DNA of 64,000 nucleotides from positions 1 through 64,000 of the forward strand of contig JAFUNR010000008.1 in the NCBI GenBank assembly GCA_017472965.1, in the 5' to 3' direction. The position numbers and the translations under genes were made by a program. Below, one piece after another: positions 9,368 through 16,798 of this stretch. Source of the stretch: Oscillospiraceae bacterium (lineage in GTDB: Bacteria; Bacillota; Clostridia; Oscillospirales; Ruminococcaceae). Each line of letters starts with the position of its first letter. Positions within the stretch are counted from its first letter, which is position 1. The notes under the pieces are model-generated. The model saw only the letters and a program-made list of their open reading frames with translations. It had not been told where the DNA came from and did not search any database.

Positions 9368-10229
9368 ACGGTGTCATCCGGCGGTGAATCTCGTCTATTT
9401 TGCCGCCGTAGTGGCCGCAATGATCACCTTTCAGCACCCGGTTTTTTTAGCGGTATCTTTCCTGTGCGCCTTTGCCTACAGCATAAAACGGGGCGGACGA
9501 AAGGCGATCATTTTTAACCTTTGCCTGTTGCCGCTGATCGCTGTGTTTGCGCTGTATTACAGCAGCTATACCCATTTCGGCATGACGGTGCTGCGGCATA
9601 ATTTTGTAGGCAACAATATGACTCTGGAAGCTTTGGTATACGGAGTTGTGCTGGGGACAAGTGCTGCGGGTGTTTGCGTTTGGTTTTCCTGTGTGCATTC
9701 GGTGTTTACCACGGATAAGGTGGTATATCTGTTTGGCAAGGTCAGTCCCCGATTGAGCTTATTTCTGTCGATCCTGCTCCGGATGGTTCCCAGAATCAAA
9801 AAGGAGGCGAAACGGATCAATGCAGCGCAGCGGGGCATTGGCAGAGGTGTGGAACAGGGAAGTCTTTTTATACGCCTTTGCAACGGCATCCGCATTTTCT
9901 CCATGCTGATCACATGGACGATCGACTCCCTGACAGTTGTCTCCGAATCCATGTGCAGCCGCGGCAGCAGCCTGTGGGGCAGAAATGCCTTTTCCATCTA
10001 CCGTTTTGATAACCGAGACCGTCTCTTTGTGATCGGTCTGTTCTTCTGTATGACCTTGACCATGATGGCGGTTTTGCTGGGACAGACAGATATGGTGTAC
10101 GATCCGCGGATCGTTTGGAAGGATGTTTCCCCCTTTCTGTGCGTAGGCTATGCTGTGCTGTGTCTGATGCCGTTGGGGTTGGAGCTCTGGACGGAATACC
10201 GCTTTTGGAAAGCAAGGAGAGCAATATGA
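9357..10229 (+). CDS. ECF transporter transmembrane (T) component, copy 2
   Basis: A second EcfT/CbiQ-family protein of about 290 residues, starting MGFERCHPAVN like copy 1. I chose ATG 9357 because GGAGG (9346-9350) sits 6 nt upstream; ATG 9351 touches that site. The coupling motifs differ from copy 1: AAQRGIGRG in place of GARKSIGKG, and MCSRGSS in place of MRARGYG, so the second Ala-Arg-Gly motif is degraded. It overlaps both neighbours (S component and TIM-barrel gene). It may form an asymmetric complex with copy 1 or serve an alternative S component. Confidence 0.87.
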   Translation: MGFERCHPAVNLVYFAAVVAAMITFQHPVFLAVSFLCAFAYSIKRGGRKAIIFNLCLLPLIAVFALYYSSYTHFGMTVLRHNFVGNNMTLEALVYGVVLGTSAAGVCVWFSCVHSVFTTDKVVYLFGKVSPRLSLFLSILLRMVPRIKKEAKRINAAQRGIGRGVEQGSLFIRLCNGIRIFSMLITWTIDSLTVVSESMCSRGSSLWGRNAFSIYRFDNRDRLFVIGLFFCMTLTMMAVLLGQTDMVYDPRIVWKDVSPFLCVGYAVLCLMPLGLELWTEYRFWKARRAI

Positions 10230-10975
10230 AAAAAGAGAATATCTACATTTCCACCATTGCCTCCGATGCGGCAAAAGCGGCACGGGAATACGGGTTGAAT
10301 CTGGAGATCGCTGAATTCTGCACAGCATGGAACATGGATGAAAAATTTGCCAATGTGGATGGAGAGGTTCAAAAAAAGCTGGATGGCATCTCCCGCAGCG
10401 TGCTGCACGCCCCTTTCAATGAGTTGTTTCCCTGCGCCATCGATAAAAAGGCGCGAGCATTGGCTGCAGAGCGCTACCGGCAGGCGATCGGTTTGGCAAA
10501 ACGGTACGGCTCTGCAAAGGTCGTTATCCACGGCGGCTACAATCCCCGGATCTATTATCCGGTCTGGTACACGGAACAATCGGTCATCTTCTGGAAGGAA
10601 TTTCTGAAGGAGGATCCGGGCGTGGAGATCGTGCTGGAAAATGTTTTGGAGACGGATCTCCAATGGCTGCCGGCTATCGTGAAAGATACGGATCATGAAA
10701 GGCTGAAGCTGTGTCTGGATATCGGCCATGTGAATGCCTATTCCGAAATTCCGGTCATGGATTGGCTGGAAAGCTGGGCGCCGTATCTCAGCCATTTCCA
10801 CATCCACAACAATGATACCTCCGGGGATACCCACAGTCCGCTGACAGAGGGCAGCATTCCCATGAAAGAGCTGCTGGAAAAGGCATCCCGGCTTTGCCCC
10901 GACGCCACCTTCACGCTGGAGCTGACGGAAGCGGAAGCATCTGTCCGCTGGATGGCGGATGTCGGATTGATTTGA
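10226..10975 (+). CDS. TIM-barrel protein, sugar-phosphate isomerase/epimerase (AP endonuclease 2-like) family
   Basis: The 249-residue product has the xylose-isomerase-like TIM-barrel pattern: VVIHGGY, then IVLENV, LCLDIGHVN, LSHFHIHNND with DTHSP, and a final LELTE strand. The Glu, Asp, His and Glu of these strand ends are the usual metal ligands. It starts in an ATGA overlap with the second ecfT, so it is translationally coupled to the transporter. No role in cobalamin metabolism is established for this family that I can name. Within this operon it could act on a ribose or ribazole moiety of the corrinoid nucleotide loop, which is a guess. Confidence 0.8.
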   Translation: MKKENIYISTIASDAAKAAREYGLNLEIAEFCTAWNMDEKFANVDGEVQKKLDGISRSVLHAPFNELFPCAIDKKARALAAERYRQAIGLAKRYGSAKVVIHGGYNPRIYYPVWYTEQSVIFWKEFLKEDPGVEIVLENVLETDLQWLPAIVKDTDHERLKLCLDIGHVNAYSEIPVMDWLESWAPYLSHFHIHNNDTSGDTHSPLTEGSIPMKELLEKASRLCPDATFTLELTEAEASVRWMADVGLI

Positions 10976-10986
10976 GGTGATGACGC

Positions 10987-11262
10987 TTGGAGAATTCATA
11001 CCGTTTCTTTCAAAACAGATCCTGCGAATATTTTCCCTGCCATAAGGTAAAGGACGACAGCGAATTCAACTGCCTGTTCTGCTACTGTCCCCTGTATACG
11101 CTGGGGGATCGGTGCGGAGGCCGCTACACACGCACGGAAAAGGGAATCAAGGATTGCTCTGGCTGCCTGCTTCCGCATGACCCCAAAAGCTATGACTATA
11201 TCGTCGGCAAATTCCAACAGATCGCGGAACTGGCGAAGGCTAACCGCGAAAAAAGCGAGTGA
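10987..11262 (+). CDS. Cysteine-rich small-domain protein
   Basis: A soluble protein of 91 residues with a dense Cys pattern: CEYFPCH, CLFCYCPLY, CGG and CSGCLLPH. This fits the Cys-rich small domain family (PF04071), a probable metal-binding domain that is often encoded beside cobalamin genes. The start is TTG 10987, preceded by GAGGTGATG at good distance. It ends in a GTGA overlap with cobT. A metal-binding, redox or corrinoid-handling role is possible; no catalytic function can be assigned. Confidence 0.8.
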   Translation: MENSYRFFQNRSCEYFPCHKVKDDSEFNCLFCYCPLYTLGDRCGGRYTRTEKGIKDCSGCLLPHDPKSYDYIVGKFQQIAELAKANREKSE

Positions 11263-12356
11263 TCATGATGGATTATAAAGAAATTATTTCTTCGGTTTGG
11301 CCCTTGGACGAAGCGGCCATGACCGACGCCCGCAAGCGGCAGGCGCAGCTTGCCAAACCACCCGGAAGTCTGGGGCGGCTGGAGGAGCTTTCCGTTCAGC
11401 TGGCAGGCATCACCGGACAGGTACATAACAAGATCGAAAAGAAGCATCTTCTGGTATTTGCCGCCGATAACGGTGTGATCGAGGAAGGTGTTTCTTCTGC
11501 GCCCCAATCCGTGACCCTGATGCAGACGGTCAACCTGACCCGGCATAAGACCGGCGCATCCACGCTCTGCAAGCATTTCGGCTGTGACATTACCGTCTGC
11601 GATGTGGGCGTGAATGCGGATATCAAAGAACCAAGAGTGCTGAACCGTAAAATCGCTTACGGCACACAGAATATCGCAAAAGGGCCCGCCATGAGCAGGG
11701 AACAGGCGATGCAGGCGATCCTCACCGGCATGGAGCTTGCAGGGGCAACCGATGCAGATGTGATCGGCATTGGTGAAATGGGAATCGGCAATACCACTAC
11801 TTCCTCTGCTGTTCTCTCGGTTCTTCTGGGTGTGGATGTGGATACGGTGACAGGCCGGGGCGGCGGCATTACGGACCAGAGCTTTCTCAAAAAGAAGCAG
11901 GTCATCAGGACCGCAATCGATGTGAACAAGCCTGACAAAAGCGATGTGATCGATGTGCTTGCCAAAGTGGGCGGCTTTGATATTGCAGCCATGTGCGGTG
12001 CATTCATCGGTTGTGCGGCGGCTCGCCGCCCGGTGGTGATCGACGGGTTTATTTCCGCCGTTGCTGCCCTGTGTGCTTGTAAGCTGTGTCCGGACAGTGT
12101 TCATTATTTTATTCCCAGCCATGCTTCCTATGAGATCGGCTATAAGCTGGCTATGGATGCCATGGGACTGCAGCCGTTGTTCCTGCTGGGGATGCGGCTG
12201 GGCGAAGGCAGCGGCTGCCCGCTGGCATTTGAGATTCTGGATGCTGCCTGTGCCATCATCAACGATATGGCCACCTTTGATCAGGCGGGGATCGATGACG
12301 GTTATCTGGATGAGATCCGTGAGGGGGACAAGTTCACTGTGGAGGGCGTACAATGA
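11259..12356 (+). CDS. cobT: Nicotinate-nucleotide--dimethylbenzimidazole phosphoribosyltransferase
   Basis: CobT activates the lower-ligand base (for example dimethylbenzimidazole) with nicotinate mononucleotide to give alpha-ribazole phosphate for the cobalamin nucleotide loop. Family motifs are all present: KPPGSLGRLE (about 33-42), FAADNGV, GEMGIGNTT, TGRGGG and the C-terminal GEGSG, whose Glu at about 316 corresponds to the catalytic Glu of Salmonella CobT. The length of 365 residues is normal. The GTG at 11259 overlaps the preceding stop; ATGs at 11265 and 11268 are alternative starts. The gene is coupled to cobU by an ATGA overlap. Confidence 0.96.
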   Translation: MIMMDYKEIISSVWPLDEAAMTDARKRQAQLAKPPGSLGRLEELSVQLAGITGQVHNKIEKKHLLVFAADNGVIEEGVSSAPQSVTLMQTVNLTRHKTGASTLCKHFGCDITVCDVGVNADIKEPRVLNRKIAYGTQNIAKGPAMSREQAMQAILTGMELAGATDADVIGIGEMGIGNTTTSSAVLSVLLGVDVDTVTGRGGGITDQSFLKKKQVIRTAIDVNKPDKSDVIDVLAKVGGFDIAAMCGAFIGCAAARRPVVIDGFISAVAALCACKLCPDSVHYFIPSHASYEIGYKLAMDAMGLQPLFLLGMRLGEGSGCPLAFEILDAACAIINDMATFDQAGIDDGYLDEIREGDKFTVEGVQ

Positions 12357-12898
12357 CATATTTCATCTCCGGCGGCGCCAAGAGCGGTAAATCCTCCCTT
12401 GCCCAGAACCTGACCGTTGCCCTTGCAAAAGGTGGCAGGCACTACTATGTGGCCACCATGATCTCGACCGGCGGTGAGGATGATGAACGCATCCGGCGGC
12501 ACCTCGCCAATCGGGACGGCATGGGTTTTGAAACGGTGGAATGCTTTTGCAACATTCTGGATTGTCTGCAAACCGCTGATAAAGACAGTGTGTTTCTGGT
12601 GGACAGTGTGACGGCGCTGATCCAGAATGCTCTGTTTCCTATCGAGAAGAACTATAAAATGGATTTGGAGGCGGCCGGCTGCTGTGCTGACGGGCTGGTA
12701 GAATTTGCTCACACCGCCCGTCATGTGGTATTTGTCAGCGATTATATTTATTCCGATGCAGAACGGTATTCCGAAAGTACGGAAATGTACCGCAAATGTC
12801 TGGCAGATATTGACCGACGTCTGGCTGCGGTTTGCGATACGGTCATTGAGGTATCTGCAGGGCAGCCGATCATCTACAAGGGGGAGCTATGCATATGA
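12353..12898 (+). CDS. cobU: CobU-family adenosylcobinamide kinase/guanylyltransferase, first copy
   Basis: CobU phosphorylates adenosylcobinamide and then transfers GMP to it. The 181-residue product has the P-loop GGAKSGKSS (residues 7-15), VATM, the ERIRRHL segment carrying the conserved His near the guanylylation site, and FLVDSVTALIQN. The usual EVG-x-G-(I/V)-VP block near the C-terminus is replaced by DYIYSDAERYSESTEMYR, although the following helix resembling YRKCLADIDRRLA is kept. The short second CobU-like gene downstream has the missing block, so the two may act together or do different half-reactions. It is part of the cobT-cobU-cobS run. Confidence 0.88.
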   Translation: MTYFISGGAKSGKSSLAQNLTVALAKGGRHYYVATMISTGGEDDERIRRHLANRDGMGFETVECFCNILDCLQTADKDSVFLVDSVTALIQNALFPIEKNYKMDLEAAGCCADGLVEFAHTARHVVFVSDYIYSDAERYSESTEMYRKCLADIDRRLAAVCDTVIEVSAGQPIIYKGELCI

Positions 12899-13632
12899 AA
12901 ACCTGTCTTCATGCTTTTGCCATGTGTCAGAGTATGTTCTGTGCTATTCCCGCACCGCAGATCTGGGACGAAAAGGCCAGAGATAAGATGCTCCTGTTTC
13001 TGCCTATCGTGGGCTTGGAGCTCGGCGCGATCTGGGCACTGCTTGCGTGGGGGTGCAGCCTGCTGCATCTGCCTGCGCTGGTCAGCGGTCTGCTTCTCTG
13101 CGCCTGTCCCTTTATCGTCACCGGCTTTATCCATCTGGACGGCTACATGGATGTGACCGATGCGGTAAAGAGCTGGCGGGATCTGGAACGCAGAAGAGAG
13201 ATCCTCAAGGATTCTCATGTGGGCAGCTTTGCGGTAATCGGCGTCGTTCTTCTGATGCTTGCCCAGTTTGCCTTCTTCGCATCCGCCCCTGCGGATGCGG
13301 ATTTCCTGATCCTGATTTTGGTTCCGGCGGTAAGCCGCTGCTGCTCCGCTCTGGCAGTGACCGGACTGAAGTCCATGTCCACCAGTCAGTATGCGAACCG
13401 GAAAAAGCCCGGATCCCATATGGCAGTACTGGCCGTTATGCTCTGTGTCTTTCTTGGAGCAGGCTTCCTGCTGTGCGGTACGTATGGATTTGTCCTTGTC
13501 GGATGTCTGGCCGGTTATGGTCTGGCGCTGCACCGGGCTTATAGATCCCTTGACGGTATGAACGGCGATATCTCCGGTTATGCTCTGACCATCGGGGAAC
13601 TGTGCGCAGTAGCGGTCTATGCACTGCTTTGA
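12895..13632 (+). CDS. cobS: Adenosylcobinamide-GDP ribazoletransferase (cobalamin synthase)
   Basis: CobS is the integral membrane enzyme that joins adenosylcobinamide-GDP and alpha-ribazole (phosphate) to complete the cobamide. Family motifs seen are HLDGYMDVTDA (Asp-rich, Mg-binding), LKDSHVGSFAV and GMNGDISGYALTIGE near the C-terminus, with several hydrophobic helices between them. I chose ATG 12895 because GGGGAG (12881-12886) is 8 nt upstream and it forms an ATGA overlap with cobU; ATG 12889 adds only two residues. The length of 245 residues is normal. Confidence 0.95.
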   Translation: MKTCLHAFAMCQSMFCAIPAPQIWDEKARDKMLLFLPIVGLELGAIWALLAWGCSLLHLPALVSGLLLCACPFIVTGFIHLDGYMDVTDAVKSWRDLERRREILKDSHVGSFAVIGVVLLMLAQFAFFASAPADADFLILILVPAVSRCCSALAVTGLKSMSTSQYANRKKPGSHMAVLAVMLCVFLGAGFLLCGTYGFVLVGCLAGYGLALHRAYRSLDGMNGDISGYALTIGELCAVAVYALL

Positions 13633-13644
13633 GGAGGAAACAAC

Positions 13645-14007
13645 ATGATCTTGATCATTGGCGGTGCCTATCAGGGCAAGCTGGATTTTGCGAAAGATAC
13701 TTTCGGTGTTACGGATGAGGACGTACATATCTGTGACGGCGACCGAATTGACTTTTCCAGGCGATGCATCTGTAAAATCGAAGCCTTCACCGCCTGCAGC
13801 GAAGACCCCATCGGCTATTTTGAAACTCATCGGCAGGCATGGCAGGACAGCATTCTGATCATGCAGGATATCTTCTGCGGTGTGGTGCCCATGGGGGCGG
13901 AGAACCGTGCATGGCGGCAGCGAACCGGCAGGCTTGCTCAATACTTGAGCAGGGAAGCGCAGCAGGTCAGCCGGATCTTCTGCGGATTGGAGCAGCGATT
14001 GAAATGA
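13645..14007 (+). CDS. Short CobU-like P-loop protein, second copy
   Basis: A 120-residue protein that begins with a P-loop-like MILIIGGAYQGKLDFA and ends with QDIFCGVVPM, then GRLAQYLSREAQQVSRIFCG. That C-terminal block corresponds to EVGxGIVP...GR-x-NQ-x-LA...V-x-G of CobU. The central part with the RIxxHR guanylylation segment is missing, and the P-loop has Leu where Ser/Thr usually follows Lys. The neighbouring full-length CobU lacks the very block this protein keeps. A good GGAGG site precedes the ATG, and the gene overlaps cobC (ATGA). It could be a partner subunit, a kinase-only domain or a regulatory remnant. Confidence 0.78.
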   Translation: MILIIGGAYQGKLDFAKDTFGVTDEDVHICDGDRIDFSRRCICKIEAFTACSEDPIGYFETHRQAWQDSILIMQDIFCGVVPMGAENRAWRQRTGRLAQYLSREAQQVSRIFCGLEQRLK

Positions 14008-14543
14008 CGATCTATCTCATTCGCCACGGAAAGACCGCGGCCAACGAAAAGCATCTTTACTGCGGCAGCACCGATCTGCCTTTATCGGATGCCGGCAGGA
14101 GAGAATTACAGAATATCCGCTATGATATCAAAAATGTCTGCTTCATAAGCAGCGGCATGAAACGGACAAATGAAACGCTGCAGCTCCTCTTTGGAGATGT
14201 GCCGTTCAAAATTGATTCCCGGTTTCGGGAAATTGACTTCGGCATTTTTGAGATGCAAAGCTACGATCAGCTGAAAGACACCCCGGAATATCAGTCATGG
14301 CTTTCCGGAGATAACGAAGCCAATATCCCGCCCCAAGGGGAAAGCGGCGTGCAGATGAAAAAGCGGGTGCTGGAGGCTTTCTCTGAAATCAAAGAGGATA
14401 CCTGCATCATCACCCATGGCGGCTGCATTGCCGCCATTATGGAAAACCTGTTCCCGAAAGAAAACAGGAATCGCTATCAGTGGCAGCCAAAACCGGGCGG
14501 GGGATATGCGCTCAGGGACGGACAGTACTACATGGAACTATAA
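14004..14543 (+). CDS. cobC: Histidine phosphatase family protein, probable alpha-ribazole/cobalamin phosphatase
   Basis: The 179-residue product has the phosphohistidine signature LIRHGKT at its N-terminus, the paired SSGMKRTNET (Arg) segment, the REIDFGIFE acid region and a second catalytic His in THGGCIA. CobC removes the 5'-phosphate of alpha-ribazole phosphate or cobalamin phosphate, the last step of nucleotide-loop assembly. Being last in the cobT-cobU-cobS run supports this role over a generic phosphoglycerate-mutase-like activity. It starts in an ATGA overlap and is followed by the operon terminator at 14665. Confidence 0.88.
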   Translation: MTIYLIRHGKTAANEKHLYCGSTDLPLSDAGRRELQNIRYDIKNVCFISSGMKRTNETLQLLFGDVPFKIDSRFREIDFGIFEMQSYDQLKDTPEYQSWLSGDNEANIPPQGESGVQMKKRVLEAFSEIKEDTCIITHGGCIAAIMENLFPKENRNRYQWQPKPGGGYALRDGQYYMEL

Positions 14544-14581
14544 ACAACAAAAGAGGTTTCGGACGCATTGATATCAATGAT

Positions 14582-14597
14582 ACATCAAATTTGATGT
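14582..14597. promoter_or_regulatory. 16-bp perfect palindrome after cobC
   Basis: ACATCAAATTTGATGT is its own reverse complement, 39 bp past the cobC stop and upstream of the terminator. The 305-bp gap 14544-14848 holds this palindrome, the terminator and a promoter, and no gene. It could be an operator or just an AT-rich dyad. Confidence 0.35.
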
Positions 14598-14664
14598 GCC
14601 TGCAGACCTGATCTGTCGCGCAAACAGACTGATTTGTGGGCGTAGAACAAAGAAATATCAATAT

Positions 14665-14711
14665 AAGAGGAGAAGTTCAAGTGTGAATTCTGAATTTCTC
14701 CTCTTTTTATT
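14665..14711 (+). terminator. Rho-independent terminator of the corrinoid operon
   Basis: AAGAGGAGAAGTTCA (14665-14679) pairs with TGAATTTCTCCTCTT (14691-14705) with one G-T wobble and an 11-nt loop, followed by a T-rich tail. It ends the long co-directional run from the surface protein to cobC. Confidence 0.9.
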
Positions 14712-14738
14712 GGTTTGTATAAATGGAGATATTGCTGA

Positions 14739-14767
14739 TGGACAGTGAAAGTGATGAATGCTATAAT
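14739..14767 (+). promoter_or_regulatory. Sigma-A-type promoter for the first GDSL hydrolase gene
   Basis: TGGACA (14739-14744), a 17-nt spacer and a consensus TATAAT (14762-14767), about 80 bp before the ATG at 14849. Confidence 0.7.
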
Positions 14768-14848
14768 GAAAATATATCTTTTCCAAAATAAGCTGTTCTT
14801 GTAAAGCTGTGAAAAAGTATTTTCAGGAATAAAGGAGGAACGGACAAT

Positions 14849-15541
14849 ATGATTCGAATTCTTTTTCAGGGAGATTCCATTACCGATGGAAATCGTTTGA
14901 AGGATCCCATGGCCCGTTGGGATTTGAATCATCAGATCGGACATTCCTATGTGTTCAATATTGCAGGTGATCTGGGAAGGCGGTTTCCCGGAAAATACCG
15001 GTTTATTAACCGCGGTGTATCCGGGGATACTGTGGCGAAAACAGCCGAACGGTGGCAGACAGACACGCTTGATGAGAATCCGGATATCCTGAGCGTTCTT
15101 TTGGGCATCAATGGAAACGGGGAAAACCTCAGCGGAAAGTATCCGGAGGGAGAAGACGAACATATGCGGCAGTTCGATCTGGGCTACCGTTCTCTGCTGG
15201 ATGCCGCAAGGGCGCAGAATCCGGATCTGAAAATCATCCTTATCGAACCGTTTGTGCTCCCGGCAGGAAAATGGAAAACGCAAATATACGGGTTTATACC
15301 GGTATTCCGCCGCAAACAGGAGATTGTAAGAAAAATAGCAGAGGATTACAATGCTGTATTTGTACCGGTGCAGGCTGAACTGGAGAGATTGGCGGCAGAA
15401 ACCGCACCGGTGCTGAAAGCCAATGGATGCGATATTGATCCGTATGCATATTGGCTGTGGGATGGCGTACATCCAACAGAACCTATGCATAGTTTTCTGG
15501 CTGACCTTTGGCTTGAGGCAGCGGGTGATATTTTGTTATGA
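14849..15541 (+). CDS. SGNH/GDSL-type hydrolase
   Basis: A 230-residue cytoplasmic SGNH hydrolase. Block I is FQGDSITDG (nucleophilic Ser near residue 10), block II is NRGVSGD, block III is LLGING (Asn in the oxyanion hole), and block V is DGVHPTEPMH with the catalytic Asp and His. There is no signal peptide. Members act as esterases or lipases on acyl groups, often carbohydrate acetyl esters. AAGGAGG precedes the ATG. A second, unrelated-looking GDSL gene follows about 100 bp later, suggesting a pair acting on a common decorated substrate. Confidence 0.9.
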   Translation: MIRILFQGDSITDGNRLKDPMARWDLNHQIGHSYVFNIAGDLGRRFPGKYRFINRGVSGDTVAKTAERWQTDTLDENPDILSVLLGINGNGENLSGKYPEGEDEHMRQFDLGYRSLLDAARAQNPDLKIILIEPFVLPAGKWKTQIYGFIPVFRRKQEIVRKIAEDYNAVFVPVQAELERLAAETAPVLKANGCDIDPYAYWLWDGVHPTEPMHSFLADLWLEAAGDILL

Positions 15542-15639
15542 TGCAATCAGGGAGTCAATGAGGAAAATAGTTCCTGTTCTTTGAAAATGCCTGTGATTGG
15601 AATGAAGTCGTATGCCATGTAGTATGGGAGGCCCTGCAA

Positions 15640-16776
15640 ATGAAATGGTTTGATACATACAGCTCCAATACCCTGGCCGGCAGCGGCAATCAATATTATT
15701 TTAAGCCGACGGATAAAGAAGTTCATAGAGGACGCATCTATTACAGAATTTTTGCGGAAGGCACGTATAAGTATTCTCTGCTGTTCTCCAATATAATTGA
15801 CAGCACTTTTGCGGACGGCAAAGTCAGTCATTGCAACCTGATCTGTCCCGCGTGGGATATGGTACAGGTCCGTGCAGGCGTTTGCAGCACCTGCGATGCA
15901 GTGAAGGCAGCAGAACCGCGCAATTTTCAAACCGTAACCTTTGGCGGGCGCGAAAATAAGCATGTAATGCCGGGAGAATTTTTCGTATCGGATCCGGTGA
16001 CGCTGTCTGCCGGGAAAGGGGAATACCTCTGCTTGGAAATTGCATTCTGCGGAGAAATGATCCCATACCATGAAGAAAGTATTCTTCCGGTGTTTGTTTG
16101 GGAAAACGGCGAGTGGATCGTTTCAAAGCATGTGCCGGTTCCCGGTATGATAGGATGCGACAGACCGGTAAAGAAGCGTGTTGCCTTTCTGGGCGATTCC
16201 ATTACACAGGGCTGCGGCACACCGGTCAATGCATATATGCATTGGAATGCGCGGGTGGCGGATCTGGTGGGCGACGGGTATGGTTACTGGAATCTTGGCC
16301 TTGGATGGGGACGGGCTCAGGATGCGGCCAGTGACGGTGCATGGATCTATAAGGCAAAACAGTGTGATGCGGCGGTTGTTTGCTACGGAACGAATGATCT
16401 GGGCCAGGGCAGAAGTCTGGAACAAATACAAGCCGATTTGCTGACTATTGTAACGAAACTGCAGGCCGCCGGTGTAAAAGTGCTTCTTCAGACGGTGCCG
16501 CCCTTTGATTGGGAGGGGGAGCAGTTGGAGAAGTGGTGTTTGATCAATACATATATCCGCGAATTCCTTGCAAAGCGTGCGGATGGTGTTTTTGATGTAG
16601 TGCCGTTCTTGATCAATGGCCCTGAAAAATACGGTAAAACAAGGTATTGCTCCCATCCCAATGAGGCGGGGTGTGCTGCGTGGGCAGCGGCACTGGCTCC
16701 TGTGTTAAAAGATTTTTTGAATCGTGAATCATGCTGCAAGAAACGGTTTTCCGATAAAGAAAGCGATTCGCTTTGA
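15640..16776 (+). CDS. SGNH/GDSL hydrolase with N-terminal beta-sandwich domain
   Basis: The 378-residue protein has an N-terminal beta-rich domain (about 1-175) with TYSSNTLAGSGNQYYF near its start, then an SGNH hydrolase domain. Block I is FLGDSITQGCGT (Ser near 186), block III is CYGTNDL, and block V is SHPNEAG. This two-domain form resembles carbohydrate esterases in which the beta domain helps bind a glycan. No signal peptide is visible, so the substrate is probably an imported oligosaccharide. GGGAGG precedes the ATG. The 98-bp gap from the first GDSL gene has no obvious signal. Confidence 0.87.
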   Translation: MKWFDTYSSNTLAGSGNQYYFKPTDKEVHRGRIYYRIFAEGTYKYSLLFSNIIDSTFADGKVSHCNLICPAWDMVQVRAGVCSTCDAVKAAEPRNFQTVTFGGRENKHVMPGEFFVSDPVTLSAGKGEYLCLEIAFCGEMIPYHEESILPVFVWENGEWIVSKHVPVPGMIGCDRPVKKRVAFLGDSITQGCGTPVNAYMHWNARVADLVGDGYGYWNLGLGWGRAQDAASDGAWIYKAKQCDAAVVCYGTNDLGQGRSLEQIQADLLTIVTKLQAAGVKVLLQTVPPFDWEGEQLEKWCLINTYIREFLAKRADGVFDVVPFLINGPEKYGKTRYCSHPNEAGCAAWAAALAPVLKDFLNRESCCKKRFSDKESDSL

Positions 16777-16798
16777 TGAGAAAACAAGGAGAATTTTT

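Noticed and set aside
14585..15490. Minus-strand open frame over the gap and the first GDSL gene
   Set aside because: It crosses a strong plus-strand terminator and the SGNH gene; no domain is recognisable.
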